Source: Streptomyces eurythermus
GTDB lineage: Bacteria; Actinomycetota; Actinomycetes; Streptomycetales; Streptomycetaceae
Length of the DNA: 64,000 nucleotides
NCBI RefSeq assembly: GCF_014649115.1
Contig: NZ_BMSK01000011.1
Location: 182,233-246,232 of the forward strand
Reading direction: 5' to 3'
The notes below the pieces were generated by a model. The model did no database searches, was not told where the DNA came from, and saw nothing but the letters and a program-made list of their open reading frames with translations. Both the position numbers and the translations under genes were made by a program. The first letter of the stretch is position 1. The number at the start of each line of letters is the position of its first letter. Positions 44,299 to 52,670 of the stretch are shown here, piece after piece.

Positions 44299-45510
44299 AT
44301 GCCCTCGATCGCACGGTCCCCCGAAGTCGGCGAACCGCTCGGCCCCCTGCCCAAGCGGTTCGCGGCCGTGATACGGCCCGAACTGCCGAGCCTGCTCAAC
44401 GAGATACGAGCGGAGGTCACCCGCGCCTACCCGGTGTACGGCCGGCTGCTCAACGGGCCGAGCGGGGACGCGATCCGCCAGGGCGTGGAACTGGCGCTGG
44501 TCACCTTCGTGGACCGGGTGGCCGACCCCGGCAGGCGCTCCGAGGCCCGCGACGAACTGCTGCGCAGGTTCGGCCGGGTGGAGGCGTACGAAGGCCGCGA
44601 CCTGCACACCCTGCAAGGCGCCTACCGCCTCGGGGCGCGGATCACGCTGCGCCGCGCCAAGACGATCGGGCGGCAGCACAACCTCTCCCCCACCCTCGTG
44701 CTCTCCTTCGCCGACGCCCTCTTCGCCTACGTCGACGAACTGGAGGCGGTCACCCGCGAGGGGTACGCGGAGGTGCGGGAGCGGGCCGCGTCCGAGGTGT
44801 CCGCGTTACGAAGACGCCTGTTACACCTCATCCTGGCCGCGCCGCCGCTGCCCGGGACCACCGTCACCGAGCTGGCCGAGGCCGCCGGCTGGGAGCTGCC
44901 CCCGCGGTGCACCCTGGTCGCCCTGCGCCCCCCGGTGGCCGACCGCATCCAGGCCGCGCTCGACGAGGACGTCCTCGTCGACCTCGACATGCCCCAGCCC
45001 CATCTGCTCGTCCCCGGCAGCCTCACCCCGCAGCGCCTGGCGATGCTCCGCAAGGCCCTGTCCGGCACCCGTGGCGTGCTCGGGCTCACCGTCCCGCTCG
45101 GCCAGGCCGCCGACTCGGTGCGCTGGGCGCGCCGCGTCCTGCAACTGGTCGACGACGGAGTGGTCCCCGACGCCCCGCTGATCGCCTGCGAGGACCACCT
45201 CACCACCCTGTGGCTGCTGTCCGACCATGCCCTGGTCGACCATCTCGCGGCCCGCGAACTCGCCCCGCTCGACGGGCTCCCGGCCAGCCGGCGCGGCCGG
45301 CTCATCGAGACCCTGCGGGTCCACATCTCCACCCGCGCGCCCGCGGAGCAGGTGGGCGAGATGCTGGGCGTCCACGCCCAGACCGTCCGCTACCGCCTGC
45401 GCACCCTCGACTCCCACCTCGGCGACCGGCTCGCCGACCCCGAGCACCGCTTCGCCCTGGAGGTCGCTCTGCGCGCCCTGCACCTGCGGGGGCACGACGG
45501 CTCCCGGTGA
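44299..45510 (+). CDS. PucR-family transcription regulator with two TTA codons
   Basis: This 403-residue regulator has an N-terminal helical sensory region (FAAVIRPELPSLLNEIRAEV), a central GGDEF-like fold of the CdaR type and a C-terminal PucR helix-turn-helix. The HTH reads EQVGEMLGVHAQTVRYRLRT, about residues 353-372. Codons 170 and 175 (44806-44808 and 44821-44823) are TTA, so translation should need the bldA tRNA. It follows the exported-protein genes, and its upstream region shares a motif with both mce-side promoters. It is the likely local regulator of mce and exported genes; activator or repressor is unknown. Confidence 0.85.
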   Translation: MPSIARSPEVGEPLGPLPKRFAAVIRPELPSLLNEIRAEVTRAYPVYGRLLNGPSGDAIRQGVELALVTFVDRVADPGRRSEARDELLRRFGRVEAYEGRDLHTLQGAYRLGARITLRRAKTIGRQHNLSPTLVLSFADALFAYVDELEAVTREGYAEVRERAASEVSALRRRLLHLILAAPPLPGTTVTELAEAAGWELPPRCTLVALRPPVADRIQAALDEDVLVDLDMPQPHLLVPGSLTPQRLAMLRKALSGTRGVLGLTVPLGQAADSVRWARRVLQLVDDGVVPDAPLIACEDHLTTLWLLSDHALVDHLAARELAPLDGLPASRRGRLIETLRVHISTRAPAEQVGEMLGVHAQTVRYRLRTLDSHLGDRLADPEHRFALEVALRALHLRGHDGSR

Positions 45511-45604
45511 GGCGGCGGCGTACGGGTGCGCGGGAACCGGCGGCCCGGCAGCCGGGGCACCCCCGCCGGCGGCCGGCAACGCCGTGCCTGCTCCGCCGGC
45601 CCCC

Positions 45605-45713
45605 TCACCCGACGACCGCTGACCGTGCACGCTCCGCCGACCCCCTCACCCGACGGCCACTGACCGCACCACCGGGCACGCACCACCGGACCTTCACCCG
45701 ACGGCCGCTGACC
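45605..45713. repeat. Three spaced near-identical 20-bp direct repeats
   Basis: Copies of TCACCCGACGGCCRCTGACC occur at 45605-45624 (one extra change), 45646-45665 and 45694-45713. They lie in the 278-bp gap between pucR and the phosphoesterase gene. No coding or hairpin role is evident. Confidence 0.7.
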
Positions 45714-45788
45714 TGAGCACCGGTCCGGGTGGCCCGAGAGTGACCGGATACAGTGCGGCGAGACGGCAGCCCGGTCAGGAGGGGAAGC

Positions 45789-47009
45789 GTGACCGACACC
45801 AGCAGCACCCGGCCCGCCGAGGGTGAGGCGCGAGCGCCGCGGCGAAGCCCGCTGCACCGCCTGATGCGCCACCTCCCCCTGATCGCCCCCGTCCTGCTGT
45901 GGACCGTGCCCTGCTGGGTGCTCCTGTACACCGGCCAGCACTGGCCGCTGCCCGTCACCCTGGCCGGCACCGTCCTGCTCGCCGCCTGCCTCGTATGCAT
46001 GCCGCTCGCGCTGGCGCGCGGTCACGGCCGGCGCCGGCAGGACCGGGCGGCGATCATCGGTGACACCCTGCTGGGCGCCGGCTGGGTGCTGTTCACCTGG
46101 TCCGTTCTGCTCGGCGTCCTGCTGCGGCTCGCACTGACCGTGGCCGGTTTCGGCGGGAGCCAGGACCGGGCCCGCGTCGTCACCTGGGCCGTCCTCGGCG
46201 TGACCGCCGTCCTGCTCGCCTGGGGGTACGCCGAGGCCCGCCGCGTACCCCGCGTGCGCCGGCTCGACGTGGAACTCCCGCGCCTGGGCGCCGGGTTGGA
46301 CGGGCTGCGGGTCGTCCTGATCACCGACACCCACTACGGCCCGCTCGACCGCGCCCGCTGGTCGGCGCGGGTGTGCGACAGGGTGAACACCCTGGAGGCC
46401 GACCTGGTCTGCCACACCGGCGACATCGCGGACGGCACGGCCGGACAGCGCCGCGCCCAGGCCGCCCCCCTCGGTACCGTGCGGGCCACCCGCGCCCGGG
46501 TCTACGTCACCGGCAACCACGAGTACTACAGCGAGGCGCAGGGCTGGGTCGACCTGATGGACGAGCTGGGCTGGGAGCCGCTGCGCAACCGTCATCTGCT
46601 GCTCGAACGCGGCGGCGACACCCTCGTGGTCGCCGGCGTGGACGACGTCACCGCCGAGTCCTCCGGCCTGGCGGGCCACCGCGCCCATCTCGCCGGAGCC
46701 CTGGACGGCGCCGACCCCGGCCTGCCCGTCCTGCTCCTGGCGCACCAGCCGAAGTTCGTCGACCGGGCGGCGGCCGCCGGCATCGACCTCCAGCTCTCCG
46801 GCCACACCCACGGCGGCCAGATCTGGCCCTTCCACCACCTGGTCCGACTCGATCAGCCCGCCCTCGCCGGCCTCAGCCGCCACGGCGCCCGCACGCTCCT
46901 CTACACCAGTCGCGGCACCGGCTTCTGGGGCCCGCCGTTCCGCGTGTTCGCCCCCAGCGAGATCACCCTGCTCGTGCTCCGTTCCTCCCACCCGTCGACC
47001 TCGTCGTAA
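45789..47009 (+). CDS. Membrane-anchored metallophosphoesterase (YaeI/YkuE type)
   Basis: This 406-residue protein has about four N-terminal transmembrane helices (residues about 25-150). A calcineurin-like phosphoesterase domain follows, with metal motifs ITDTHYGPLD, HTGDIADG, TGNHEYY, LAHQPK and SGHTHGGQIWP. Family members of this type act on phosphodiester lipids such as UDP-diacylglucosamine or on unknown substrates. GTG at 45789 is chosen because the longer frame lacks a ribosome site. Substrate not assignable. Confidence 0.86.
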   Translation: MTDTSSTRPAEGEARAPRRSPLHRLMRHLPLIAPVLLWTVPCWVLLYTGQHWPLPVTLAGTVLLAACLVCMPLALARGHGRRRQDRAAIIGDTLLGAGWVLFTWSVLLGVLLRLALTVAGFGGSQDRARVVTWAVLGVTAVLLAWGYAEARRVPRVRRLDVELPRLGAGLDGLRVVLITDTHYGPLDRARWSARVCDRVNTLEADLVCHTGDIADGTAGQRRAQAAPLGTVRATRARVYVTGNHEYYSEAQGWVDLMDELGWEPLRNRHLLLERGGDTLVVAGVDDVTAESSGLAGHRAHLAGALDGADPGLPVLLLAHQPKFVDRAAAAGIDLQLSGHTHGGQIWPFHHLVRLDQPALAGLSRHGARTLLYTSRGTGFWGPPFRVFAPSEITLLVLRSSHPSTSS

Positions 47010-47033
47010 CACGGGTGTCACACCACGGAATTA

Positions 47034-47093
47034 CGAAACTTTCGAGCGAAAATCGGAATCTTTTCCTGCGGGGAGTATTGACGGTGCACCGTC
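47034..47093. promoter_or_regulatory. xlnA control region: xylan box and second palindrome
   Basis: CGAAACTTTCG (47034-47044) is a perfect form of the xylan-regulon box. GACGGTGCACCGTC (47080-47093) is a perfect 14-bp palindrome that overlaps a possible -35 hexamer TTGACG at 47078-47083. The latter would suit a second regulator. The xlnA start follows at 47276. Confidence 0.6.
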
Positions 47094-47275
47094 ATGGCTC
47101 GATCATCCCTGTCTGAGAAAGCGACCGCAGTTCGACATTTCGAACCACATCGGCCCTGCGCAATCCATGCCGCACGGCCGATCCACGCCCACGCGCGACG
47201 TCGGGATCGTCCCGTCCCTGGACGCGATCCCCCGCGCTTCAGTCCTTCCGTGATGTCCGTCTTGGAGGCACAGTC

Positions 47276-48709
47276 ATGGGCTCGTACGCCCTTCCCAGAT
47301 CCGCTGTCCGCCGCAGGCTCCGCGGCCCGCTCATGGCGCTGCTCGTCGGCGCCCTCGGTTCGGTCGGCGCACTGGCCGCGCCGACGACCGCGAACGCCGC
47401 CGAGAGCACGCTCGGCGCCGCGGCCGCGCAGAGCGGCCGCTACTTCGGCACCGCCATCGCCTCGGGCCGGCTGGGCGACTCGACGTACACGTCGATCGCG
47501 AACCGTGAGTTCAACATGGTGACGGCCGAGAACGAGATGAAGATAGACGCCACCGAACCGCAGCGCGGCCAGTTCAACTTCACCTCCGGTGACCGCGTCT
47601 ACAACTGGGCGGTGCAGAACGGCAAGAAGGTGCGCGGGCACACCCTGGCCTGGCACTCGCAGCAGCCCGGCTGGATGCAGAGCCTCAGCGGCAGCAGCCT
47701 GCGCCAGGCGATGATCGACCACATCAACGGCGTGATGGGCCACTACAAGGGCAAGATCGCCCAGTGGGACGTCGTCAACGAGGCCTTCTCCGACGACGGT
47801 TCGGGCGGCCGGCGGGACTCCAACCTCCAGCGCACCGGCAACGACTGGATCGAGGTCGCCTTCCGCACCGCGCGCGCCGCGGACCCGGCCGCCAAGCTCT
47901 GCTACAACGACTACAACATCGAGAACTGGTCCTGGGCCAAGACCCAGGGCGTGTACAACATGGTCCGGGACTTCAAGCAGCGGGGCGTGCCGATCGACTG
48001 CGTCGGCTTCCAGTCGCACTTCAACAGCGGCAGCCCCTACAACAGCAACTTCCGCACCACCCTGCAGAGTTTCGCCGCCCTCGGCGTCGACGTGGCCATC
48101 ACCGAACTCGACATCCAGGGCGCCTCGTCCACGACCTACGCCAACGTGACCAACGACTGCCTGGCCGTCTCGCGCTGCCTCGGCATCACCGTCTGGGGTG
48201 TGCGCGACAGCGACTCCTGGCGGTCGAGTGACACGCCGCTGCTGTTCAACAACGACGGCAGCAAGAAGCCCGCCTACACGGCCGTCCTCAACGCCCTCAA
48301 CGGCGGCTCCACCACGCCGCCCCCCACGGGCGGCGGGCAGATCAAGGGGGTGGGTTCCGGCCGCTGCCTGGACGTGCCCGGCGCCGCCACCGCCGACGGC
48401 ACCCAGCTCCAGCTGTGGGACTGCAACAACGCGACCAACCAGCAGTGGACGTCCACCGACTCCGGCGAGCTCAGGGTCTACGGCGACAAGTGCCTGGACG
48501 CCGCCGGCACCGGCAACGGCGCCAAGGTCCAGATCTACAGCTGCTGGGGCGGCGACAACCAGAAGTGGCGCCTGAACTCCGACGGTTCCATCGTCGGTGT
48601 CCAGTCCGGCCTCTGCCTCGACGCCGTCGGAGCCGGCACCGCCAACGGCACCCAGATCCAGCTCTACTCCTGCTCGGGCGGCAGCAACCAGCGCTGGACG
48701 CGGACCTGA
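47276..48709 (+). CDS. xlnA: Secreted GH10 xylanase with CBM13 (XlnA-like)
   Basis: This 477-residue enzyme has the same length as S. lividans XlnA. It has a signal peptide to residue 41 (ANA-A), a GH10 barrel with acid/base Glu169 (WDVVNEAF) and nucleophile Glu277 (ITELDI). These are positions 128 and 236 of the mature enzyme, as in XlnA. A Pro/Gly linker and a ricin-type CBM13 with three QxW repeats (NQQWTS, NQKWRL, NQRWTR) complete it. It degrades polymeric xylan outside the cell. A CBM13 esterase gene follows after 37 bp. A CGAAACTTTCG box upstream ties it to the xylan regulon. Confidence 0.95.
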   Translation: MGSYALPRSAVRRRLRGPLMALLVGALGSVGALAAPTTANAAESTLGAAAAQSGRYFGTAIASGRLGDSTYTSIANREFNMVTAENEMKIDATEPQRGQFNFTSGDRVYNWAVQNGKKVRGHTLAWHSQQPGWMQSLSGSSLRQAMIDHINGVMGHYKGKIAQWDVVNEAFSDDGSGGRRDSNLQRTGNDWIEVAFRTARAADPAAKLCYNDYNIENWSWAKTQGVYNMVRDFKQRGVPIDCVGFQSHFNSGSPYNSNFRTTLQSFAALGVDVAITELDIQGASSTTYANVTNDCLAVSRCLGITVWGVRDSDSWRSSDTPLLFNNDGSKKPAYTAVLNALNGGSTTPPPTGGGQIKGVGSGRCLDVPGAATADGTQLQLWDCNNATNQQWTSTDSGELRVYGDKCLDAAGTGNGAKVQIYSCWGGDNQKWRLNSDGSIVGVQSGLCLDAVGAGTANGTQIQLYSCSGGSNQRWTRT

Positions 48710-48746
48710 TGGGACCCTCCGCCGACGAGACGAAGGGGGTGAATCG

Positions 48747-50114
48747 ATGACGGCGCACGCTGCGGCCCCCGCGATCCGGCATCGCTGGTGGTCCCGGATC
48801 GCGGCCGTGGTGGCGGCGACCCTCGCGATCGGCCTGCTCGCCGCCGTGCGGCCGGCGCCCGCCCAGGCGGCGACGGTGGACACCAACGCCTGGTACGTCC
48901 TGGTCAACCGCAACAGCGGCAAGGCGCTGGACGTCTCCGGCGCGTCCACCGCCGACGGCGCGCGGGTCGCCCAGTGGACGCGCACCGACGGAGCCAACCA
49001 GCAGTGGCAGTTCGTGGACTCCGGCGGCGGCTTCTACCGCCTCAAGGCCAGGCACTCGGACAAGGTTCTCGACGTGGCCGGCGCCTCGGCCGCGGACGGT
49101 GCCGCGGTCCAGCAGTGGACCGACCACAACGGGACCAACCAGCAGTTCCGCCTGGCCGACTCCGACGCCGGCCACGTCCGGCTGATCAACCGGGGCAGCG
49201 GCAAGGCGGTGGAGGTGCAGGGCGGCTCCACCGCCGACGGCGGCAACGTCGTCCAGTACACCGACTGGGGCGGTGCCAACCAGCAATGGCAGCTGGTCAA
49301 GCTGTCGTCCGGCGGCGGAAGCGGAAGCGGTTGCGGCAGCGCCCCGGCTCTGACGAGCGGGACGCACACGATCCAGAGCGGCGGCAAGAGCCGCAGCTTC
49401 ATCCTCCGGGTTCCCGACGGCTACGACAGCAACCACCCCTACCGGCTGATCTTCGCGTTCCACTGGCGGGGCGGGACCGCCGGCGACGTCGCCTCGGGCG
49501 GCACCAGCGGGAGCGCCTGGTCCTACTACGGCCAGCAGGAACAGTCGGGCAACAGCGCGATCCTGGTCGCCCCCCAGGGCCTCGGCAACGGCTGGGCCAA
49601 TTCCGGCGGTGAGGACATCACCTTCGTCGACGACATGATCCGGCGCGTCGAGGGCGCCCTCTGCGTCAACCCGGCACAGCGTTTCGCCACGGGATTCAGC
49701 TGGGGCGGCGGTATGAGCTACGCCCTCGCGTGCAGCCGGGCGAACGTGTTCAGGGCCGTCGCGGTCATGTCCGGCGCCGAGATCAGCGGATGCAGCGGTG
49801 GCAGCCAGCCCATCGCCTACTTCGGGATCCACGGCATCGGCGACTCCGTCCTCGGCATCGCGCAGGGACGGTCCCTGCGCGACAGGTTCGTCGCCAACAA
49901 CGGCTGTACCGCCCAGAGTCCGCGCGAGCCGGCGCCGGGCAGCCGCACGCACATCACCACCCTCTACTCGGGCTGCCGTGCCGGATACCCGGTCCAGTGG
50001 GCCGCGTTCGACGGGGACCACATCCCCGGTCCGGTCGACGGCTCCTCCGGCGAGAGCGGCGTCACCACCTGGACCAAGACGGAGATCTGGAAGTTCTTCG
50101 CACAGTTCCAGTGA
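48747..50114 (+). CDS. Secreted CBM13-esterase (feruloyl/acetylxylan esterase-like)
   Basis: This 455-residue exported protein has a signal peptide to about residue 42. An N-terminal ricin-type CBM13 follows (three repeats with QWQF, QQFRL and QWQL-type ends, about 47-190), then a Ser/Gly linker. The alpha/beta-hydrolase domain of the PHB-depolymerase/feruloyl-esterase type (about 205-455) has the nucleophile Ser in GFSWGGGMS and a final His in DGDHIPG. ATG at 48747 follows AAGGGGG. It is 37 bp downstream of xlnA, so it probably removes ferulate or acetate side groups from the same xylan. Confidence 0.85.
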   Translation: MTAHAAAPAIRHRWWSRIAAVVAATLAIGLLAAVRPAPAQAATVDTNAWYVLVNRNSGKALDVSGASTADGARVAQWTRTDGANQQWQFVDSGGGFYRLKARHSDKVLDVAGASAADGAAVQQWTDHNGTNQQFRLADSDAGHVRLINRGSGKAVEVQGGSTADGGNVVQYTDWGGANQQWQLVKLSSGGGSGSGCGSAPALTSGTHTIQSGGKSRSFILRVPDGYDSNHPYRLIFAFHWRGGTAGDVASGGTSGSAWSYYGQQEQSGNSAILVAPQGLGNGWANSGGEDITFVDDMIRRVEGALCVNPAQRFATGFSWGGGMSYALACSRANVFRAVAVMSGAEISGCSGGSQPIAYFGIHGIGDSVLGIAQGRSLRDRFVANNGCTAQSPREPAPGSRTHITTLYSGCRAGYPVQWAAFDGDHIPGPVDGSSGESGVTTWTKTEIWKFFAQFQ

Positions 50115-50126
50115 CCCACCCGCACC

Positions 50127-50163
50127 TTGGAGTGGAGCCGGGACGAACCTGGCTCCACTCCGA
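50127..50163. terminator. Bidirectional terminator after the xlnA operon
   Basis: The stem GGAGTGGAGCC (50129-50139) with GGCTCCACTCC (50151-50161), loop 11 bases, lies between convergent genes. Confidence 0.75.
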
Positions 50164-50174
50164 GGTCGGCGCTG

Positions 50175-51509
50175 CTACAGGCCGACGTCCCGGCCGCGGA
50201 TGTCCGCCATGGACTCGCGGCGGACCAGGAGGCGGGCGAGGCCGTCGCGTACGGCGGCCACGGGCGGGCGGCCGACCAGGTTGTAGCCCGAGGCCATGGA
50301 CAGGTGGTAAGCGCCCGCCACGGGTACGGCGAGCAGGTCGCCGGGGCGGACGTCGGCGGGCAGTTCGGCGTCGGCGGCCAGGATGTCGCCCGCTTCGCAG
50401 TGCCGGCCCGCCACGGTGACGCGGGCCCGTTCCGCGGTGCTGTGCCGGCCGGCCAGGCGGGGGGCGTAGCGGACGCCGTACAGGGCCGGGCGGGGATTGT
50501 CGCTCATGCCGCCGTCCACGGCCACGAAGAGGTTCCCGCCCGAGCGTTTCACGGACAGCACGCGGTACAGAGCGACACCGGCGGGGCCCGCGATCGCCCG
50601 TCCCGGCTCGATGACCAGCCGGGGGACGGGGAGTCCGGCGGCGGCGCAGGCGCCGGCGAGTTCCTTGCGCACCTTGCGGGCCAGCGAGGTCAGGTCCAGG
50701 GCTTCCTCTCCGGGGCGGTAGGCGATGCCGTGCCCGCCGCCGAGGTCGAGTTCGGGCAGGACCAGCCCGTGCTGTTCGCGCAGGCGGGCCATCAGGCCGA
50801 CCATACGGCGCACGGCCGCGAGATACGGCTTCACACTGGTGATCTGTGAGCCCAGATGGCAGTGCAGCCCGGTGAGTTCGAGCTGTGGCCGGCCGAGGAC
50901 GCGGGCGATGGCGTGCTGGGCGTGGCCGTCGGTGATGGAGAGCCCGAACTTCTGGTCGTCCGTGCCGGTGCGGACCTTCTCGTGGCCGCCCGCGCTGATG
51001 CCGGGCACCACGCGCACCATGACCTTCTGGTGGCCGCCGGGGCCCACGGCGGCGGCCAGCCGCGCGATCTCCGAGGGGCTGTCGATGACGATACGGCCCA
51101 CGCCCAGACGGAGTGCCGTCTCCAGGTCCCGCGGAGACTTGGCGTTGCCGTGCAGCACCATCCTCTCCGGCGGGAAACCGGCGGTGGCCGCGAGCTCCAG
51201 CTCACCGGCCGAGCAGACGTCCAGACCGAGGCCCTCCTCGTCCATCCAGCGAGCCATGGCCCGGCACAGGAACGCCTTGGCCGCGTAGAGGACTTCGGCG
51301 TCCGGAAAGGCGTTCCGGTAGGTGCGGCAGCGGTCGCGCACCTCGGCCTCGTCGAGGACGTAGACGGGGGTGCCGAAGCGGTCGGCGATCTCCGTGAGCG
51401 GTACGCCGCCCACGGCCAGGTCGCCGGGACGGGATTCGGTGGCCGAAGCGGGCCACACCGACAGTTCGGCGAGGGCCGCGGGGACGGCGGATTCGTGAAC
51501 GGTGGTCAT
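50175..51509 (-). CDS. Diaminopimelate decarboxylase-like PLP enzyme (second lysA type)
   Basis: This 444-residue protein is a fold-type III PLP decarboxylase. The PLP lysine is in VLYAAKAFLC, the Gly-rich phosphate loop in LDLGGGHGIAY and substrate/PLP residues in EPGRAIAGPAG. A late YHLSMASGYN replaces the more usual AY-x-x-xxSxYN. The ATG at 51509 removes an upstream stretch that belongs to the neighbouring gene. Streptomyces often has a second lysA-like gene, as here, outside lysine biosynthesis operons. It may act on meso-diaminopimelate or another D-amino centre. Confidence 0.83.
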   Translation of the reverse strand: MTTVHESAVPAALAELSVWPASATESRPGDLAVGGVPLTEIADRFGTPVYVLDEAEVRDRCRTYRNAFPDAEVLYAAKAFLCRAMARWMDEEGLGLDVCSAGELELAATAGFPPERMVLHGNAKSPRDLETALRLGVGRIVIDSPSEIARLAAAVGPGGHQKVMVRVVPGISAGGHEKVRTGTDDQKFGLSITDGHAQHAIARVLGRPQLELTGLHCHLGSQITSVKPYLAAVRRMVGLMARLREQHGLVLPELDLGGGHGIAYRPGEEALDLTSLARKVRKELAGACAAAGLPVPRLVIEPGRAIAGPAGVALYRVLSVKRSGGNLFVAVDGGMSDNPRPALYGVRYAPRLAGRHSTAERARVTVAGRHCEAGDILAADAELPADVRPGDLLAVPVAGAYHLSMASGYNLVGRPPVAAVRDGLARLLVRRESMADIRGRDVGL

Positions 51510-51523
51510 CGCCTGCTCTCCTC

Positions 51524-51883
51524 TCAGCCGGTCCACCGGGCCGAGGCGGCCAGGGCCGCCGCCGGGACGGCCGGGACCGCCGGTCCGGCCGGCGCCGGCG
51601 CGCAGGCCGTGAAGCGCGGGTCGATCGTGACGGTGGTGACGCCGAGCGGTGCGGTCAGCGCGCGCAGTGCCGGCTCGGCGAGACGGATCCACGCCTGACC
51701 GGTGCCGAGGGCCGCGACGAGTCCCCGCGCGGAGGTGAAACCGACGGCCGAGCGGTCGCCGAGCGGTGTACGGAAGAGGCGGACCACAGACCCGGAGGGG
51801 CCCGGCCGGACCGGGACGTACAGGGGTCCGGCCGGGAACCGATCGGAGGGCTCGGGGTCTTCGCCGTACAGGAGTTGTTCCAT
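51524..51883 (-). CDS. SAV_915-type conserved Streptomyces protein
   Basis: This 119-residue soluble protein has the core RLFRTPLGDRSAVGFTSARG and then ALGVTTVTIDP-like text (LTAPLGVTTVTIDPRF). This pattern fits the SseB-like SAV_915 group as I remember it. It precedes the decarboxylase gene by 14 bp, so the two are one transcript. Function unknown. Confidence 0.65.
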   Translation of the reverse strand: MEQLLYGEDPEPSDRFPAGPLYVPVRPGPSGSVVRLFRTPLGDRSAVGFTSARGLVAALGTGQAWIRLAEPALRALTAPLGVTTVTIDPRFTACAPAPAGPAVPAVPAAALAASARWTG

Positions 51884-52061
51884 GGGACACCTACCAGGAG
51901 AGAGCTGGAACGCCCCGGACGCGGGGAGGCGGGCCGGGGCTCGCCGTCGACGTTATGCCCGTCCGCGCCCGGCCCCCGGCCCCTCCTGACGGAACGCTGA
52001 CGGTGACCGGGACGACCTTGACGCACTGTTGACGTGCGGGGCAGGCGGCTTCGCGCTCCCC

Positions 52062-52496
52062 TCAGGACGCCTTCTCACCAGGCTCCGTACGCCGGTCGTA
52101 CTCGGCGCGGGCCGTCGCGATCTCCTCCTGGTGCTCCTCGGTCCAGGCCACCAGCGCCTGGATGGTGTCGTGCAACGTCGCGCCCAGTGGCGTCAGTTCG
52201 TAGTCCACCCGGGGCGGCACCACCGGGTGGACGGTGCGGCGCACCAGCCCGTCCCGCTCCAGCTGGCGCAGGGTCACCGTGAGCATCCGCTGGCTGATGC
52301 CCTCGATGCTGTGGCGCAGTTGGTTGAAGCGCAGGCTGCGGTTCTCCAGCAGTGCGATGACCAGAAGCGACCACTTGTCGGCGACGCGGTCCAGGATCTG
52401 GCGGACCTCGCACCCCTCGCGGACGTCCCACTGGAGGATGTTGTAGTCCTCGGTACCCGAGCAGTGCCTCGGTGACTTCGAAGTGCCTTCTTCCAT
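52062..52496 (-). CDS. HxlR-family transcription regulator
   Basis: This 144-residue protein has a winged helix domain of the HxlR type. An N-terminal Cys lies in EGCEVRQILD, followed by VADKWSLLVIALL, LRFNQLRHSIEGISQRML and the wing VVPPRVDYELTPLG. The single Cys near the HTH is often redox- or electrophile-sensitive in this family. It is divergent from an MFS exporter gene (52671) with 174 bp between, so it probably controls that exporter. Confidence 0.87.
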   Translation of the reverse strand: MEEGTSKSPRHCSGTEDYNILQWDVREGCEVRQILDRVADKWSLLVIALLENRSLRFNQLRHSIEGISQRMLTVTLRQLERDGLVRRTVHPVVPPRVDYELTPLGATLHDTIQALVAWTEEHQEEIATARAEYDRRTEPGEKAS

Positions 52497-52670
52497 GGGG
52501 CCTCAGCCTGCCGGAGGATTCCCACAGTTACAACAGAGAACCGACAGGCTCTCGCGTAACCGGGGTGCGCACCCGTGGAATCCAGCATTCCCCTGGATTT
52601 CCCTCATCCATGTCCGGACACCGCGGAATTCCCGGCGTCCGTCCCTCAGACATTCTCAAGGAGAACCTCC

